Notes: a model not told the origin generated them from the letters alone. Positions 30,726 to 38,945 are shown, numbered from the stretch's first letter. The stretch is DNA of 64,000 nucleotides from Streptomyces brevispora (GCF_007829885.1 NZ_VIWW01000001.1:310001-374000); one strand, 5' to 3'. Numbers and translations: made by a program.

Positions 30726-33467
30726 TCAGGCCGGCATCCGGTCACCGACGAGGGCGAGGTTCTCGATGGCGGCGAGGCCGTAGAGCGCGGTGTCGTTGGT
30801 GTAGACCCAGTTGGCCTCGCTGCCCGGGACGGTGGTGACCGGGCCGCTCACCTTCTCGGTCTTCCAGGGTGCGGATTCCTTGTACCCGTCACTGTTGTAG
30901 AACTTCTCCCAGGCGCGCGCGGCGAGCTTAGCGTCGCCGGTCTGCACGGCGGCGTACGCGTCCATGCGGGAGTGGCCCTGGAAGAGGAGCAGGGTGCCGA
31001 AGTTGGAGCCGTAGCGGGCTGCCTGTTCGGTCTTGGAGGCGTTGAAGTAGCGGCAGTAGTCGAGGTACGCCTCCTTGAACTTCGGCATGTCGACCAGGTC
31101 GATGAGTTCGGCGCACAGTTCGCCCAGCCCGAAGACGCCGGACAGGTGGGAGACGCTGACCACGGGTTCGGTGGCGACGGCGAACTTCCCGGTGTCCAGG
31201 TCGTAGAGGCCGCTGCCCTGGACGAATCCGTTGGGCTGGGCGGCGATCGTCTCCATGGTGCCGAGGACCCGCGCCCTGGCCTTCTCGGCCTGCGGGCCGC
31301 CGCGCTCCCATTCGGTGAGCCAGGCGGAGACGAGTCCGCTCCAGTCGGTACCGAAGCCGATGGACAGGGCGTGCCGGTCCGGGGTGTAGGGCTCGGTGCG
31401 GATCTTGCGGAGCGGATCGAGAGCGAGGAAGGTCTCGTCGGAGTCGACGTTGGCGCGCATCAGGTCGCCGACGCGTTCGTCCCCGGTGAGGAAGTAGTAG
31501 AACCGCCGGTAGGTGGTGTTGGCGATGCGTTGCTGCTTGGCGCTGTCGGCGTAGTGCTGGACGCCGTGGCGGGTGCCGAGGCCCGCCCAGTCGCCGAGGT
31601 GGTAGACGTCGACCTCACCGGTGTGGCGGGTCATGGCCTCGGCGAAGCGGAAGATGTCGGCGCGGCCGGAGCGCAGGTAGGCGTACCAGAGCCAGAGGTC
31701 CGGTGAGAGTTCGGAGTTGTCCCAGGCGTAGCCGCCGATGTCGTAGCGCCACTGGTGGCGGGCGGGGTCGTAGGAGTGCATGACGTCGCCGTAGTCCCAG
31801 AAGCCGTACCAGCGGCGCATCTCGACCTGGTCCTTGTAGTACGTGAACAGGAAGTCCAGGTGGTCCTCGATCTTCGCCTTGGCGGGGGTGGAGCGGTCGA
31901 CCGGGGAGAAGAGTCCGCCGAAGACGTTCGCGCCGATCAGCTGGGAGGGCGGCGCGACGAGCTGCGGGAGGGTCCGGACGGTGTGGGTCTGCTGGGCGAG
32001 GGCCTCGGCGCTGGGGGTGGACTCGTTGGCCCAGAAGACGAGTTCACTGGTGCGGGCGATGCCGTACGGGGTGCCGAAGCCGGGCTCGTAGTCCTCGTAG
32101 GTGATCTCGAGGCCGTCGAGCTGTTTGGTGTACGTGTCCTGGCCCATGCCGTCGTGGTAGAAGCGCAGGTCCATGGGTTCGGCCTCGGGCGACCAGAGCC
32201 AGAGGGTGACCTCGGCGGCCTTGGTGTCGGCGCCGCGGATGTCGAGCTGGGCGGGGAACTTCTCCCAGAAGTCGCGCAGTCCGAAGGAGAGTCCGCCGCT
32301 CGCGCCGCCCACGTAGCCGAAGCCGGAGGCGCGCCGGCCGCCGCCCGCGGCGATCCAGCCGTGGCCCTTCTTGGTCCGCTTGCGCAGCGCGAAGCCGTCG
32401 GCGGAGAGCTGGCTGAGGGTGTAGTCGCCCCAGGTGGGGATGAGCGGGAGCCGCGTGGTGACGCGCTGGTCCCAGGTCGCCGGATCGGGCAGCTTCGTCC
32501 CCTCGAACTGGGCGGCCTGGACGGCGGCGCCCGGGTCGCGGCGCAGCCCGGTGATGCCCTTGACGGCTTCGCGGAGCATTCCGGTGTCGTCGCCGCCGAT
32601 ACGGATGTGGCGGTCGTACATCTCGTCGCGCATCGGGACGGTGAAGCGGACGCCGAGACCGCGGATGAAGTCGCCGCTCGCGCGGCCGGGTTCCTGGGTG
32701 CCGTCGAAGGTGATGGTGTGCATCATGCGGAACGATTCGGCGCCCGCGTGGAAGTAGAGCCGCACCGAGAACGGGAGCCAGGAGCGGCTGCCGCGGCGGT
32801 GCTTGCCGTCGATGCGGACGACGGCGCGGACGGGTCCGCTCTGTTCGACCTCGGTCTTGCTGATGGCGCTCTCGAACCGTTCGTACTTCTGCTGTCCCTG
32901 GTCGCCGTCCTCGATCTCGCCCTGGCGGATCAGGACGAGCCGGCCGTCCTTCGCTATCTCGGTGGAGCCACGGGTGAGGGAGGTGATCAGCGAGGAGCCG
33001 GTCTTGCCGATCCTGGCGGTGATGGCTCCGGTGGAGACGGTGATCGAGCCGCCGCTGTTCCTGACGGTGACCTTGGCGGCGGGGGCGGCCGGTTCACCGG
33101 CGGTGAGGGCGAACTTCTTGGCCGCCCGGGCCTCGGGGCCCACCGCGTGGGCGGTCCACTTCAGGGAGCCGTCCGGCCATGTGGCGGTGGCCCAGGTCTG
33201 GACGGGGATGTCCTTGCCGTCGGCGGTGGCCAGGGCGAACTTCTGGTCCGCGGGGTGGCGGCCCCGCGCCCACGGGACGCCGAAGGTGGTGCCGGGTGCG
33301 GCGCCGAGCCCGGCGTCTTCCAGCCAGCTGATCTCCACGGGGCCCTCGGCGGCCTTCCCGGTGGCGGCGGCCTGCTGGGCGGTGTCGCTCAGCACCCAGG
33401 AGAAGGGGGTGGCCGCGCCCGCGACGGCGGCGGCCTTGAGAACGGTACGGCGGGGGATCGGGGACAT
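30726..33467 (-). CDS. YetA/PcRGLX-type exo-rhamnogalacturonan lyase relative, Tat-exported
   Basis: 913 residues. The N terminus is a Tat signal (PRRTVLKAAAVAGAATPFSW). The body matches the PcRGLX/YetA architecture: an N-terminal beta domain (VEISWLEDAGLGAAPGTTFG), a second beta domain (SFRMMHTITFDGTQEPGRAS) and a large C-terminal alpha/alpha toroid region with IGGYAWDNSE and YHLGDWAGLGTRHG. PcRGLX is a fungal exo-rhamnogalacturonan lyase; B. subtilis YetA lies by the lpl transporter. Activity here is inferred. ATG at 33467 starts the Tat signal. It is the last gene of the transporter operon. Confidence 0.8.
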   Translation of the reverse strand: MSPIPRRTVLKAAAVAGAATPFSWVLSDTAQQAAATGKAAEGPVEISWLEDAGLGAAPGTTFGVPWARGRHPADQKFALATADGKDIPVQTWATATWPDGSLKWTAHAVGPEARAAKKFALTAGEPAAPAAKVTVRNSGGSITVSTGAITARIGKTGSSLITSLTRGSTEIAKDGRLVLIRQGEIEDGDQGQQKYERFESAISKTEVEQSGPVRAVVRIDGKHRRGSRSWLPFSVRLYFHAGAESFRMMHTITFDGTQEPGRASGDFIRGLGVRFTVPMRDEMYDRHIRIGGDDTGMLREAVKGITGLRRDPGAAVQAAQFEGTKLPDPATWDQRVTTRLPLIPTWGDYTLSQLSADGFALRKRTKKGHGWIAAGGGRRASGFGYVGGASGGLSFGLRDFWEKFPAQLDIRGADTKAAEVTLWLWSPEAEPMDLRFYHDGMGQDTYTKQLDGLEITYEDYEPGFGTPYGIARTSELVFWANESTPSAEALAQQTHTVRTLPQLVAPPSQLIGANVFGGLFSPVDRSTPAKAKIEDHLDFLFTYYKDQVEMRRWYGFWDYGDVMHSYDPARHQWRYDIGGYAWDNSELSPDLWLWYAYLRSGRADIFRFAEAMTRHTGEVDVYHLGDWAGLGTRHGVQHYADSAKQQRIANTTYRRFYYFLTGDERVGDLMRANVDSDETFLALDPLRKIRTEPYTPDRHALSIGFGTDWSGLVSAWLTEWERGGPQAEKARARVLGTMETIAAQPNGFVQGSGLYDLDTGKFAVATEPVVSVSHLSGVFGLGELCAELIDLVDMPKFKEAYLDYCRYFNASKTEQAARYGSNFGTLLLFQGHSRMDAYAAVQTGDAKLAARAWEKFYNSDGYKESAPWKTEKVSGPVTTVPGSEANWVYTNDTALYGLAAIENLALVGDRMPA

Positions 33468-33550
33468 CACGACTCCAGTTCGTTGCGAAACGGGCATGAC
33501 TGATCGCACGCTGACGCGTGGTGGGGTGGGGTGCGGTAGGTGGGGGCGGG

Positions 33551-34132
33551 TCAGCGGCGGTCGGCGGCGACCGCCGCCGCGGCCAGGCAGCCCAGGGCGG
33601 GTGCGGCCAGCGGCGGCACCTGCCGGGCGGCGAGGGCCAGGGCCACGAATCCGCCGACGAGCAGCAGTGATCCGGCCGGGTCGGTCAGGGTCCTGCGGCC
33701 CGCGGCCCGTGCGGTCTGCGGCCAGGGTGTGCCGGGGCGCCAGGCGGCGGCCGTACGCAGTCCCCAGACGGCGACGGCCGGCAGCCCGAGCAGGCTCACG
33801 ACGACGAGCGGGCGGCCGCCCGGCAGCAGGCCCGACCGGGCGACCTGCCAGTCGAAGGCAAGCAGCGCGAGCGCCGCCCACCACAGCAGGGAGACCCGCC
33901 AGCCACTGCGGAACGCCTCCCGTACGTCGGCGGTGAACTCCCGCACCCCGCCCGTCTCACCGGCCAGATAGCGGCGCAGATGGCGGGCCCCGGCGGCGAA
34001 CGCCGCGGGGAAGGTGACCAGCGGCAGGGCGGCGACGGTGATCCACACGCCGGTGAGCAGGCACTCGGTGAACACGCTGAACCGCTCGCGGACGAAGGAG
34101 GTCCTGGGCGCGGTGCCGGATGTGTTGGCCAC
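33551..34132 (-). CDS. YesL/DUF624-like membrane protein
   Basis: 193 residues, five or so hydrophobic helices (TGVWITVAALPLVTFPAAFAAG, LLWWAALALLAF, LVVVSLLGLPAVAVWGL, and a C-terminal pair). The beginning RERFSVFTECLLTGVWIT resembles YesL/DUF624 proteins, which accompany rhamnogalacturonan and complex-sugar ABC operons in Bacillus and actinobacteria and are thought to assist the transporter or a sensor. It starts 7 bases after the second permease, in the same operon, followed by the YetA-like gene. Confidence 0.78.
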   Translation of the reverse strand: MANTSGTAPRTSFVRERFSVFTECLLTGVWITVAALPLVTFPAAFAAGARHLRRYLAGETGGVREFTADVREAFRSGWRVSLLWWAALALLAFDWQVARSGLLPGGRPLVVVSLLGLPAVAVWGLRTAAAWRPGTPWPQTARAAGRRTLTDPAGSLLLVGGFVALALAARQVPPLAAPALGCLAAAAVAADRR

Positions 34133-34139
34133 TGGCTGC

Positions 34140-35003
34140 TCAGCCCTTCAGGCCGGAGGTGGCCATGCCGTCGATGAGGTAGCGCTGGAAGGCCAGGAAG
34201 AAGGCCAGCACCGGAAGCAGGGCCACCAGTGACATCGCGATCATGCCGCCGTAGTCGGCGACGGCGTCCTGGTCGATGAACATCCTCAGCCCCATCGAGA
34301 CCGTGTACTTGTCCGGTTCGTTGAGGTACAGCAGGGGGCCCATGAAGTCGTTCCAGGCCTGGATGAAGGTGAAGATGGCGCTGGTGATCAGTGCGGGCCG
34401 GCACAGCGGCATCACGATCGACCAGTAGATCCGCAGGTGCCCGCAGCCGTCGAGCCGGGCCGCCTCGTCGAGTTCCTTGGGCAGTCCGCGCATGAACTGC
34501 ACCATCAGGAAGACGAAGAACGCGTCGGTGGCCAGGAACTTGCCGATCAGCAGCGGAGTGAAGGTGTTGATCAGCTCCAGCTTCTGGAAGATCACGTACT
34601 GCGGGATGATCAGTACGTGATACGGCAGCAGCAGCGTGCCGACCATGACGGTGAACATGATCTTGCGCCCGGCGAACCTGACCTTGGTGAAGGCGTACGC
34701 CGTGAGTGAGCAGGAGAACACCACCCCGATGACCGAACCGACCGATATGTAGGCCGAGTTCAGGAAGAACCTCCAGATCGGTATGTCGGCGATGCCGTCG
34801 GCGAGCCGTCGGTAGTTGGAGGTGATCGGGTCGGTCGGGAAGAGGTTCAGTGCGCCGACGATGTCCTCGCTCGGCTTGAAGGACGCGCCGATCGTCCAGA
34901 CCACCGGGTAGAGGATCACCACGAGGATGGCGAGCGCCCCGAGGTGCCAGGCGAGTGAGCCGGGGAGCCGGCGTCGCGGGGCAGTGGCTTCCGTCCGGCT
35001 CAT
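34140..35003 (-). CDS. Carbohydrate ABC transporter permease, MalG/LplC type
   Basis: 287 residues, six helices. The permease EAA loop is EAARLDGCGHLRIYWSIVMP, which contacts the ATPase. N-terminal LAILVVILYPVVWTIGASFK and the C-terminal YLIDGMATSGLKG ending are typical of the second permease of CUT1 systems. The ATG at 35003 overlaps the stop of the first permease (ATGA). No ATPase gene is in the operon, so the system likely borrows a shared MsiK-type ATPase, as streptomycete CUT1 importers do. Confidence 0.93.
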   Translation of the reverse strand: MSRTEATAPRRRLPGSLAWHLGALAILVVILYPVVWTIGASFKPSEDIVGALNLFPTDPITSNYRRLADGIADIPIWRFFLNSAYISVGSVIGVVFSCSLTAYAFTKVRFAGRKIMFTVMVGTLLLPYHVLIIPQYVIFQKLELINTFTPLLIGKFLATDAFFVFLMVQFMRGLPKELDEAARLDGCGHLRIYWSIVMPLCRPALITSAIFTFIQAWNDFMGPLLYLNEPDKYTVSMGLRMFIDQDAVADYGGMIAMSLVALLPVLAFFLAFQRYLIDGMATSGLKG

Positions 35004-35989
35004 CGGCCGTCCTCCTCGTAGTGCACCCAGCGCTTCTGGGACCAGAACAGCACGGCGGTGACCAGGCCCACCGCGACGAGCAGCAGCCAGGCCATGGCGG
35101 AGGCGAAGCCCATCCGGCTGTTCGCGAAGCCCTGGTCGTACAGGTAACAGGTGTAGACGAGCGTCGCGTCGCCCGGACCGCAGGTGCCGTTGCTGACGAT
35201 GTAGGCCGAGGCGAAGATCTGGAAGGAGTGGATGGTCTCCAGCAGTACGTTGAAGAACAGCACCGGCGAGATCATCGGCAGGGTGATGCTCCAGAATCTG
35301 CGCCAGGAGCCGGCCCCGTCCATCTCCGCCGCCTCGTACAGTTCCTTCGGGACCTGTTTGAGGCCGGCCAGGAAGATCACCATCGGGGCGCCGAACTGCC
35401 AGACCGTGAGGCCCACCAGCGCGTAGATGATCATCTCCGGGTCGCCGATCCAGCCGCCCGCGTCGATACCGAACAGCTGCTGCCCGCGGTCGACGACGGC
35501 GCCGTCCGAGAACAGCGCGCGCCAGACGATGGCCGCCGAGACGCTCGCGCCGATCAGCGACGGGGCGTAGAACGCGGCCCGGTAGAAGGACTGGCCCCAC
35601 CGCTTCTGGGCGAGCAGCATGGCCACCGCGAGCGCGGCGGCCAGCTTGATCGGGGTACCGATCAGCACGTACCAGGAGGTCACCTTGACCGACTGGCGCC
35701 AGCGCGGGTCGGCGAACATGTCGGTGAAGTTCTGGAGTCCGACCCAGCGCGGCGCGTCGAACAGGTTGTAGTCGGTGAACGCGAGGTACAGCGAGAAGAC
35801 CATGGGCCCGGCGATCAGGAACAGGAAGCCCGCGATCCAGGGCGACATGAAGAGATAGCCGGTCAGATTCTCGCGGTGGCCCCGCGGCTGCGGAGCGGCC
35901 CGGTTCTTGCGTCCCGGGCCGTTCCACTCCGCGGCGGCGGGGTCGCTCTTGAGGGCCGGGCCGCTCGCGGACGTCTGGATGTGAGTCAC
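35000..35989 (-). CDS. Carbohydrate ABC transporter permease, MalF/LplB type
   Basis: 329 residues, six helices after a hydrophilic N-terminal tail of about 45 residues. EAA loop: EAAEMDGAGSWRRFWSITLP. First helix LTGYLFMSPWIAGFLFLIAGP and the FTDYNLFDAPRWVGLQNF segment are typical of CUT1 permeases. GTG at 35989 has GAGAGGGAA upstream and lies 11 bases past the binding-protein stop. It overlaps the next permease by ATGA. Confidence 0.93.
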   Translation of the reverse strand: MTHIQTSASGPALKSDPAAAEWNGPGRKNRAAPQPRGHRENLTGYLFMSPWIAGFLFLIAGPMVFSLYLAFTDYNLFDAPRWVGLQNFTDMFADPRWRQSVKVTSWYVLIGTPIKLAAALAVAMLLAQKRWGQSFYRAAFYAPSLIGASVSAAIVWRALFSDGAVVDRGQQLFGIDAGGWIGDPEMIIYALVGLTVWQFGAPMVIFLAGLKQVPKELYEAAEMDGAGSWRRFWSITLPMISPVLFFNVLLETIHSFQIFASAYIVSNGTCGPGDATLVYTCYLYDQGFANSRMGFASAMAWLLLVAVGLVTAVLFWSQKRWVHYEEDGR

Positions 35990-36000
35990 CGCGTTCCCTC

Positions 36001-37284
36001 TCAGTTCGAGGCGAGGGCGGTCTTCGCCTCGGAGAAGAACTGCTTCACCGAGTCCTGCGGCGAGGACTTGCCCAGGGACATGTCGCTGCCGATGCGCAGG
36101 AAGGCCGCCTCGACGACGTCGGCGCCGGCCGGGTGCGGCGTGATGGGCTCCAGCACTCCGGCGTCGGCGATCTCGGTCTCGTAGGCGCCGATGGCCTTGC
36201 TCGGGGCGTCGGCCGGCTGGAAGGCCTCGAACTGCGCGGTGGTCGCGGGCACTCCGCGGTCGTAGCCCATGATCCGGGCGACCGCGGGGTCGTGGGTCAT
36301 GAAGCTGATGAAGGTGGCGACCTCGGCGGGATGCTTGGTGCGGGCCGTGCCGCTCAGCATCAGCGAGCCGAGGTACTGGCCGGTCTTCTTGCCGTCGGTG
36401 CTCGGGATGGGCGCGAGGCCGTAGCTGCTCTTGCCCTCCGCGCTGTAGCGGACGGAGAAGTTGTCCCAGGTGAACTCTCCGGCCGAGATGCCCTTGGCGA
36501 GCGCGGAGGCGGGCTTGATCTGCTCGACCTTCTTCTGGTCGGCGTAGATTCCCGCCTTGACCCGCGCGAGGGACTCCGTCCAGTACGGAAGCAGTTCGGC
36601 CTCGCCGAAGCCCATGCCGTCCTTGGTGAAGAACGCCTTGCCGTTCTGGCGGAGGATCAGGTCGTACAGGTACATGATGCCGTGCGGGCCGGAGTCGCCG
36701 GCCATGTGCGAGACCGACTTGATCTTCCGCAGCCCCGCGTACCAGTCGTCCCAGGTCCAGCCGAGGCTGTGGTCGATGCCCGCCTTCTCGTAGACCTTCT
36801 CGTCGATGACCAGGGCCATCGAGTTGCTGCCGACCGGTACGCCGAGCAGCTTGCCGTCTATCTCGGCGAACTTCTCCAGCCCCGAGCGGAAGCCGTCCAA
36901 CTGGAGGTTGCCCTTCTTCGCCTGCGGATTGAGGTCCAGCAGGACGTTCTTCGCCTCGTACTTGCGCAGGAAGGTCACCGCGTTCTGGATCACGTCGGGC
37001 GGGTTGCCACCGGCCGCCTGGGTGTTGAACTTCTTCCAGAAGTCCGCGTACTGCTGGAAGTCCGTCTTCACCTTGATCTTCGGGTGCTTCTTCTCGAAGA
37101 GCCTGACGCACTCCTGGACCTTCTTCGCCCGGTCGTCGGCGCCCCACCAGGCATGCCGGATGGTGACCGCCCCGTTCGAGCCGCCGCCGGATCCGCAGCC
37201 CGCCGCCGTCAGCCCGACGCCGGCAGCCGAGAGGCCCGCGAGCCTCAGCAACTGCCGCCGGTCCATGCCTTCGTTCCGAGACAT
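36001..37284 (-). CDS. Sugar-binding lipoprotein of a CUT1 ABC transporter
   Basis: 427 residues. The N terminus combines a Tat motif (DRRQLLRLAG) with a lipobox (LTAAGC), so it is probably a Tat-exported lipoprotein. The body matches extracellular solute-binding protein family 1: ITIRHAWWG-like start (VTIRHAWWGADDR), FEKKHPKIKVKTDF, and AEVATFISFMTHDPAVARIMG near the end. The substrate is likely an oligosaccharide; the downstream YetA-like and YesL-like genes point to pectic (rhamnogalacturonan) fragments. First gene of the operon; its promoter carries operator-like sites. Confidence 0.92.
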   Translation of the reverse strand: MSRNEGMDRRQLLRLAGLSAAGVGLTAAGCGSGGGSNGAVTIRHAWWGADDRAKKVQECVRLFEKKHPKIKVKTDFQQYADFWKKFNTQAAGGNPPDVIQNAVTFLRKYEAKNVLLDLNPQAKKGNLQLDGFRSGLEKFAEIDGKLLGVPVGSNSMALVIDEKVYEKAGIDHSLGWTWDDWYAGLRKIKSVSHMAGDSGPHGIMYLYDLILRQNGKAFFTKDGMGFGEAELLPYWTESLARVKAGIYADQKKVEQIKPASALAKGISAGEFTWDNFSVRYSAEGKSSYGLAPIPSTDGKKTGQYLGSLMLSGTARTKHPAEVATFISFMTHDPAVARIMGYDRGVPATTAQFEAFQPADAPSKAIGAYETEIADAGVLEPITPHPAGADVVEAAFLRIGSDMSLGKSSPQDSVKQFFSEAKTALASN

Positions 37285-37304
37285 AGTTCGCCCCTACGCT
37301 TGAT

Positions 37305-37336
37305 TGAATCGTTTTAGAAAGCGCTTGCCGGGTCAA
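37305..37336 (-). promoter_or_regulatory. Promoter and operator-like sites of the transporter operon
   Basis: Read on the minus strand, a -35-like TTGACC lies at 37331-37336 and a -10 (weak, AACGAT) would fall at 37308-37313 with 17-base spacing. AAGCGCTT (37319-37326), a perfect 8-base palindrome typical of LacI-family operator centres, lies in the spacer. TGAATCGTTTTA at 37305-37316 matches 10 of 12 bases of the palindrome TGAATCGATTCA found at the lacI promoter near 42.1 kb. A second AAGCGCTT followed by TGAATCG lies upstream at 37386-37399. Repression by a LacI-type regulator is inferred. Confidence 0.5.
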
Positions 37337-37413
37337 GGTAAGGAGCGCCATCGACGGCGTCAACAGTTGGGACGAAAATCAGTCGAAGCGCTTGAATCGC
37401 GCACGCGAAAACG

Positions 37414-37453
37414 CCGATGGCCCGGAAGCTTGTTGAAGCTTCCGGGCCATCGG
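37414..37453 (-). terminator. 18-bp hairpin downstream of tRNA-Val copy 2
   Basis: Arms 37414-37431 and 37436-37453 are exact reverse complements with loop gttg. It begins 6 bases past the tRNA 3' end and insulates the ABC operon promoter from tRNA transcription. Confidence 0.85.
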
Positions 37454-37459
37454 TCCGGG

Positions 37460-37531
37460 TGGGCGATACTGGGTTCGAACCAGTGACCTCTTCGGTGTGA
37501 ACGAAGCGCTCTCCCACTGAGCTAATCGCCC
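37460..37531 (-). tRNA. tRNA-Val(CAC), copy 2
   Basis: 72 bases, identical to the gene at 27531-27602, anticodon CAC, CCA not encoded. Identity extends three bases on each side (78 bases in all). Same strand as copy 1, so the two are direct repeats 9.9 kb apart. Confidence 0.96.
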
Positions 37532-37585
37532 GGGCGCAGGCCAAACATTACCCCATGTCAGTGGCGCCCCCCGACCAGCTCCGGA

Positions 37586-38077
37586 TCACTCGTGGATCTT
37601 CCACGGCATGACGATTCCGAACTTCCACACATAGATCCCCACCAGCACCGCGACGATCACCAGACCGATCACCGTGAGCGCGATGTTGCGCCGCCGCACC
37701 TTGGGGTCGAGGGCGCGCCGGGCGGCCTCGGTGACCTTCCGCCGCGTCCAGCGCAGCACCAGCTGCGCCCAGACGAACTCGGTCGCCCAGATCGCCATGC
37801 CCCCGAAGATCACCAGCCAGCCGGGGCCGGGCAGCGGCAGCATGATGATGCCCGCCACCACCACGGCGAGGCCGACCATGAACACGCCGACCTGCCAGCT
37901 CAGGTGCAGCGCCCTGGACGCCTTGATGAACCCGGGCGCCCTGGAGCCGAGCTCGGGATCCACCTCCGCCACACCCGGCACGACGTCTTCCGTGGCGCCT
38001 TCCGTCACGCCCCCCGTCGCGGGCGCCGGATCCGCCGATGCGGCGGCCCCGTCCCGCTCGTCACTCTCCGCATTCAT
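37586..38077 (-). CDS. TIGR02611-type membrane protein
   Basis: 163 residues. An acidic N-terminal tail (about 60 residues) precedes helices WQVGVFMVGLAVVVAGIIML with the conserved LPLPGPGWLVIFGGMAIWATEF, and a last helix NIALTVIGLVIVAVLVGIYV. The PGPG-W-L segment is a family hallmark (TIGR02611, a PGPGW-type transmembrane protein). Function unknown. It is divergent from ssgB, with 190 bases between, as I recall for S. coelicolor. ATG at 38077 is chosen to avoid 131 upstream shadow codons. Confidence 0.85.
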   Translation of the reverse strand: MNAESDERDGAAASADPAPATGGVTEGATEDVVPGVAEVDPELGSRAPGFIKASRALHLSWQVGVFMVGLAVVVAGIIMLPLPGPGWLVIFGGMAIWATEFVWAQLVLRWTRRKVTEAARRALDPKVRRRNIALTVIGLVIVAVLVGIYVWKFGIVMPWKIHE

Positions 38078-38191
38078 GGGGGTCAACCTACCGGAACGGC
38101 CTTCGTCACCGGAATGGCCGCATAACCCAAAGTTACACACCGCTATACGAGCTACCTCAAGAAGCACAAAACGGTCAGACGGGTTTACAAC

Positions 38192-38206
38192 GCCACCGTA
38201 GGTGGC
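38192..38206. promoter_or_regulatory. Inverted repeat GCCACC-gta-GGTGGC upstream of ssgB
   Basis: Perfect 6-base arms with a 3-base centre, about 60 bases upstream of the ssgB ATG, in the divergent promoter region (38078-38267). A TTACACAC element at 38133-38140 partly resembles a BldD half-site; ssgB is a reported BldD target in S. coelicolor. Which regulator binds the palindrome is unknown. Confidence 0.45.
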
Positions 38207-38267
38207 ATGTCGATTTCGCCGACGTGCGAATCCCCGAGCGCACACTGAGCGAAAGGCCCTGGCGCTT

Positions 38268-38681
38268 ATGAACACCACGGTCAGCTGCGAGCTGCACCTG
38301 CGCCTCGTTGTGTCGAGCGAGTCCTCACTGCCTGTACCCGCGGGCCTGCGGTATGACACGGCCGATCCGTATGCCGTGCACGCCACCTTCCACACCGGAG
38401 CGGAGGAAACGGTCGAGTGGGTTTTCGCCCGTGACCTCCTTGCCGAGGGGCTGCACAGGCCCACCGGCACCGGAGACGTCCGCGTCTGGCCATCCCGTAG
38501 TCACGGCCAGGGCGTCGTCTGTATCGCACTGAGCTCCCCGGAGGGCGAAGCCCTGCTCGAAGCCCCGGCAAGGGCCCTGGAGTCGTTCCTGAAGAGGACC
38601 GACGCCGCGGTTCCGCCCGGCACCGAGCATCGTCACTTCGATCTCGATACGGAGCTCTCACACATCCTGGCGGAAAGCTGA
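38268..38681 (+). CDS. ssgB: Sporulation-specific cell division protein SsgB
   Basis: 137 residues, the most conserved SsgA-like protein. SsgB marks future septum sites with SsgA and recruits FtsZ during sporulation-specific division in aerial hyphae. The sequence MNTTVSCELHLRL at the start, the VPAGLRYDTADPYAVHATFH block and the FDLDTELSHILAES end are as I recall for SsgB. ATG at 38268 follows GAAAGG. It is strong evidence for a sporulating actinomycete. Length equals the S. coelicolor protein. Confidence 0.97.
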   Translation: MNTTVSCELHLRLVVSSESSLPVPAGLRYDTADPYAVHATFHTGAEETVEWVFARDLLAEGLHRPTGTGDVRVWPSRSHGQGVVCIALSSPEGEALLEAPARALESFLKRTDAAVPPGTEHRHFDLDTELSHILAES

Positions 38682-38699
38682 GCCAGGCCGAGAACTGCA

Positions 38700-38730
38700 C
38701 GACGCCGTCCTACTCGGGGAGACGGCGTCG
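38700..38730 (+). terminator. Hairpin after ssgB
   Basis: Arms CGACGCCGTC (38700-38709) and GACGGCGTCG (38721-38730), 10 bp with an 11-base loop, 19 bases past the ssgB stop. A likely first terminator. Confidence 0.7.
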
Positions 38731-38758
38731 CGCGGACAACCTCATACGGATGCAGCCC

Positions 38759-38794
38759 GCGCCGTCACCACGGAATCCACCGTGGTGACGGCGC
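38759..38794 (+). terminator. Second, stronger hairpin after ssgB
   Basis: Arms 38759-38773 and 38780-38794 are exact 15-base reverse complements with loop aatcca-like 6 bases. It lies 78 bases past ssgB, forming a tandem terminator with the hairpin at 38700. Confidence 0.75.
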
Positions 38795-38903
38795 CGGTCC
38801 GCGTTCATCCGGTCCCCCGTCCCGCCCGGACGCCCCTGGCCGGCCCGCCGCAGCCCCGCCACGGACCCGCGCCCGTCGCCTCTCGGCCCGATGGCCGGTA
38901 AGT

Positions 38904-38945
38904 GCGCCCCAGGGGCCCCAGAGGCCGTCTCGGGCCCCTGGGCGC
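38904..38945. repeat. Third inverted repeat, upstream of the CGNR gene
   Basis: GCGCCCCAGGGGCCC (38904-38918) faces GGGCCCCTGGGCGC (38932-38945) with one bulged base. It lies about 70 bases upstream of the CGNR gene. It could be a regulatory palindrome or leader hairpin rather than a terminator. The rest of the 333-base gap 38682-39014 shows no gene. Confidence 0.6.

Noticed and set aside
27531-37531. Integrative element in tRNA-Val
   Set aside because: No integrase, excisionase or replication gene lies between the two tRNA copies, and both tRNA genes are complete, so an active mobile element is not supported.
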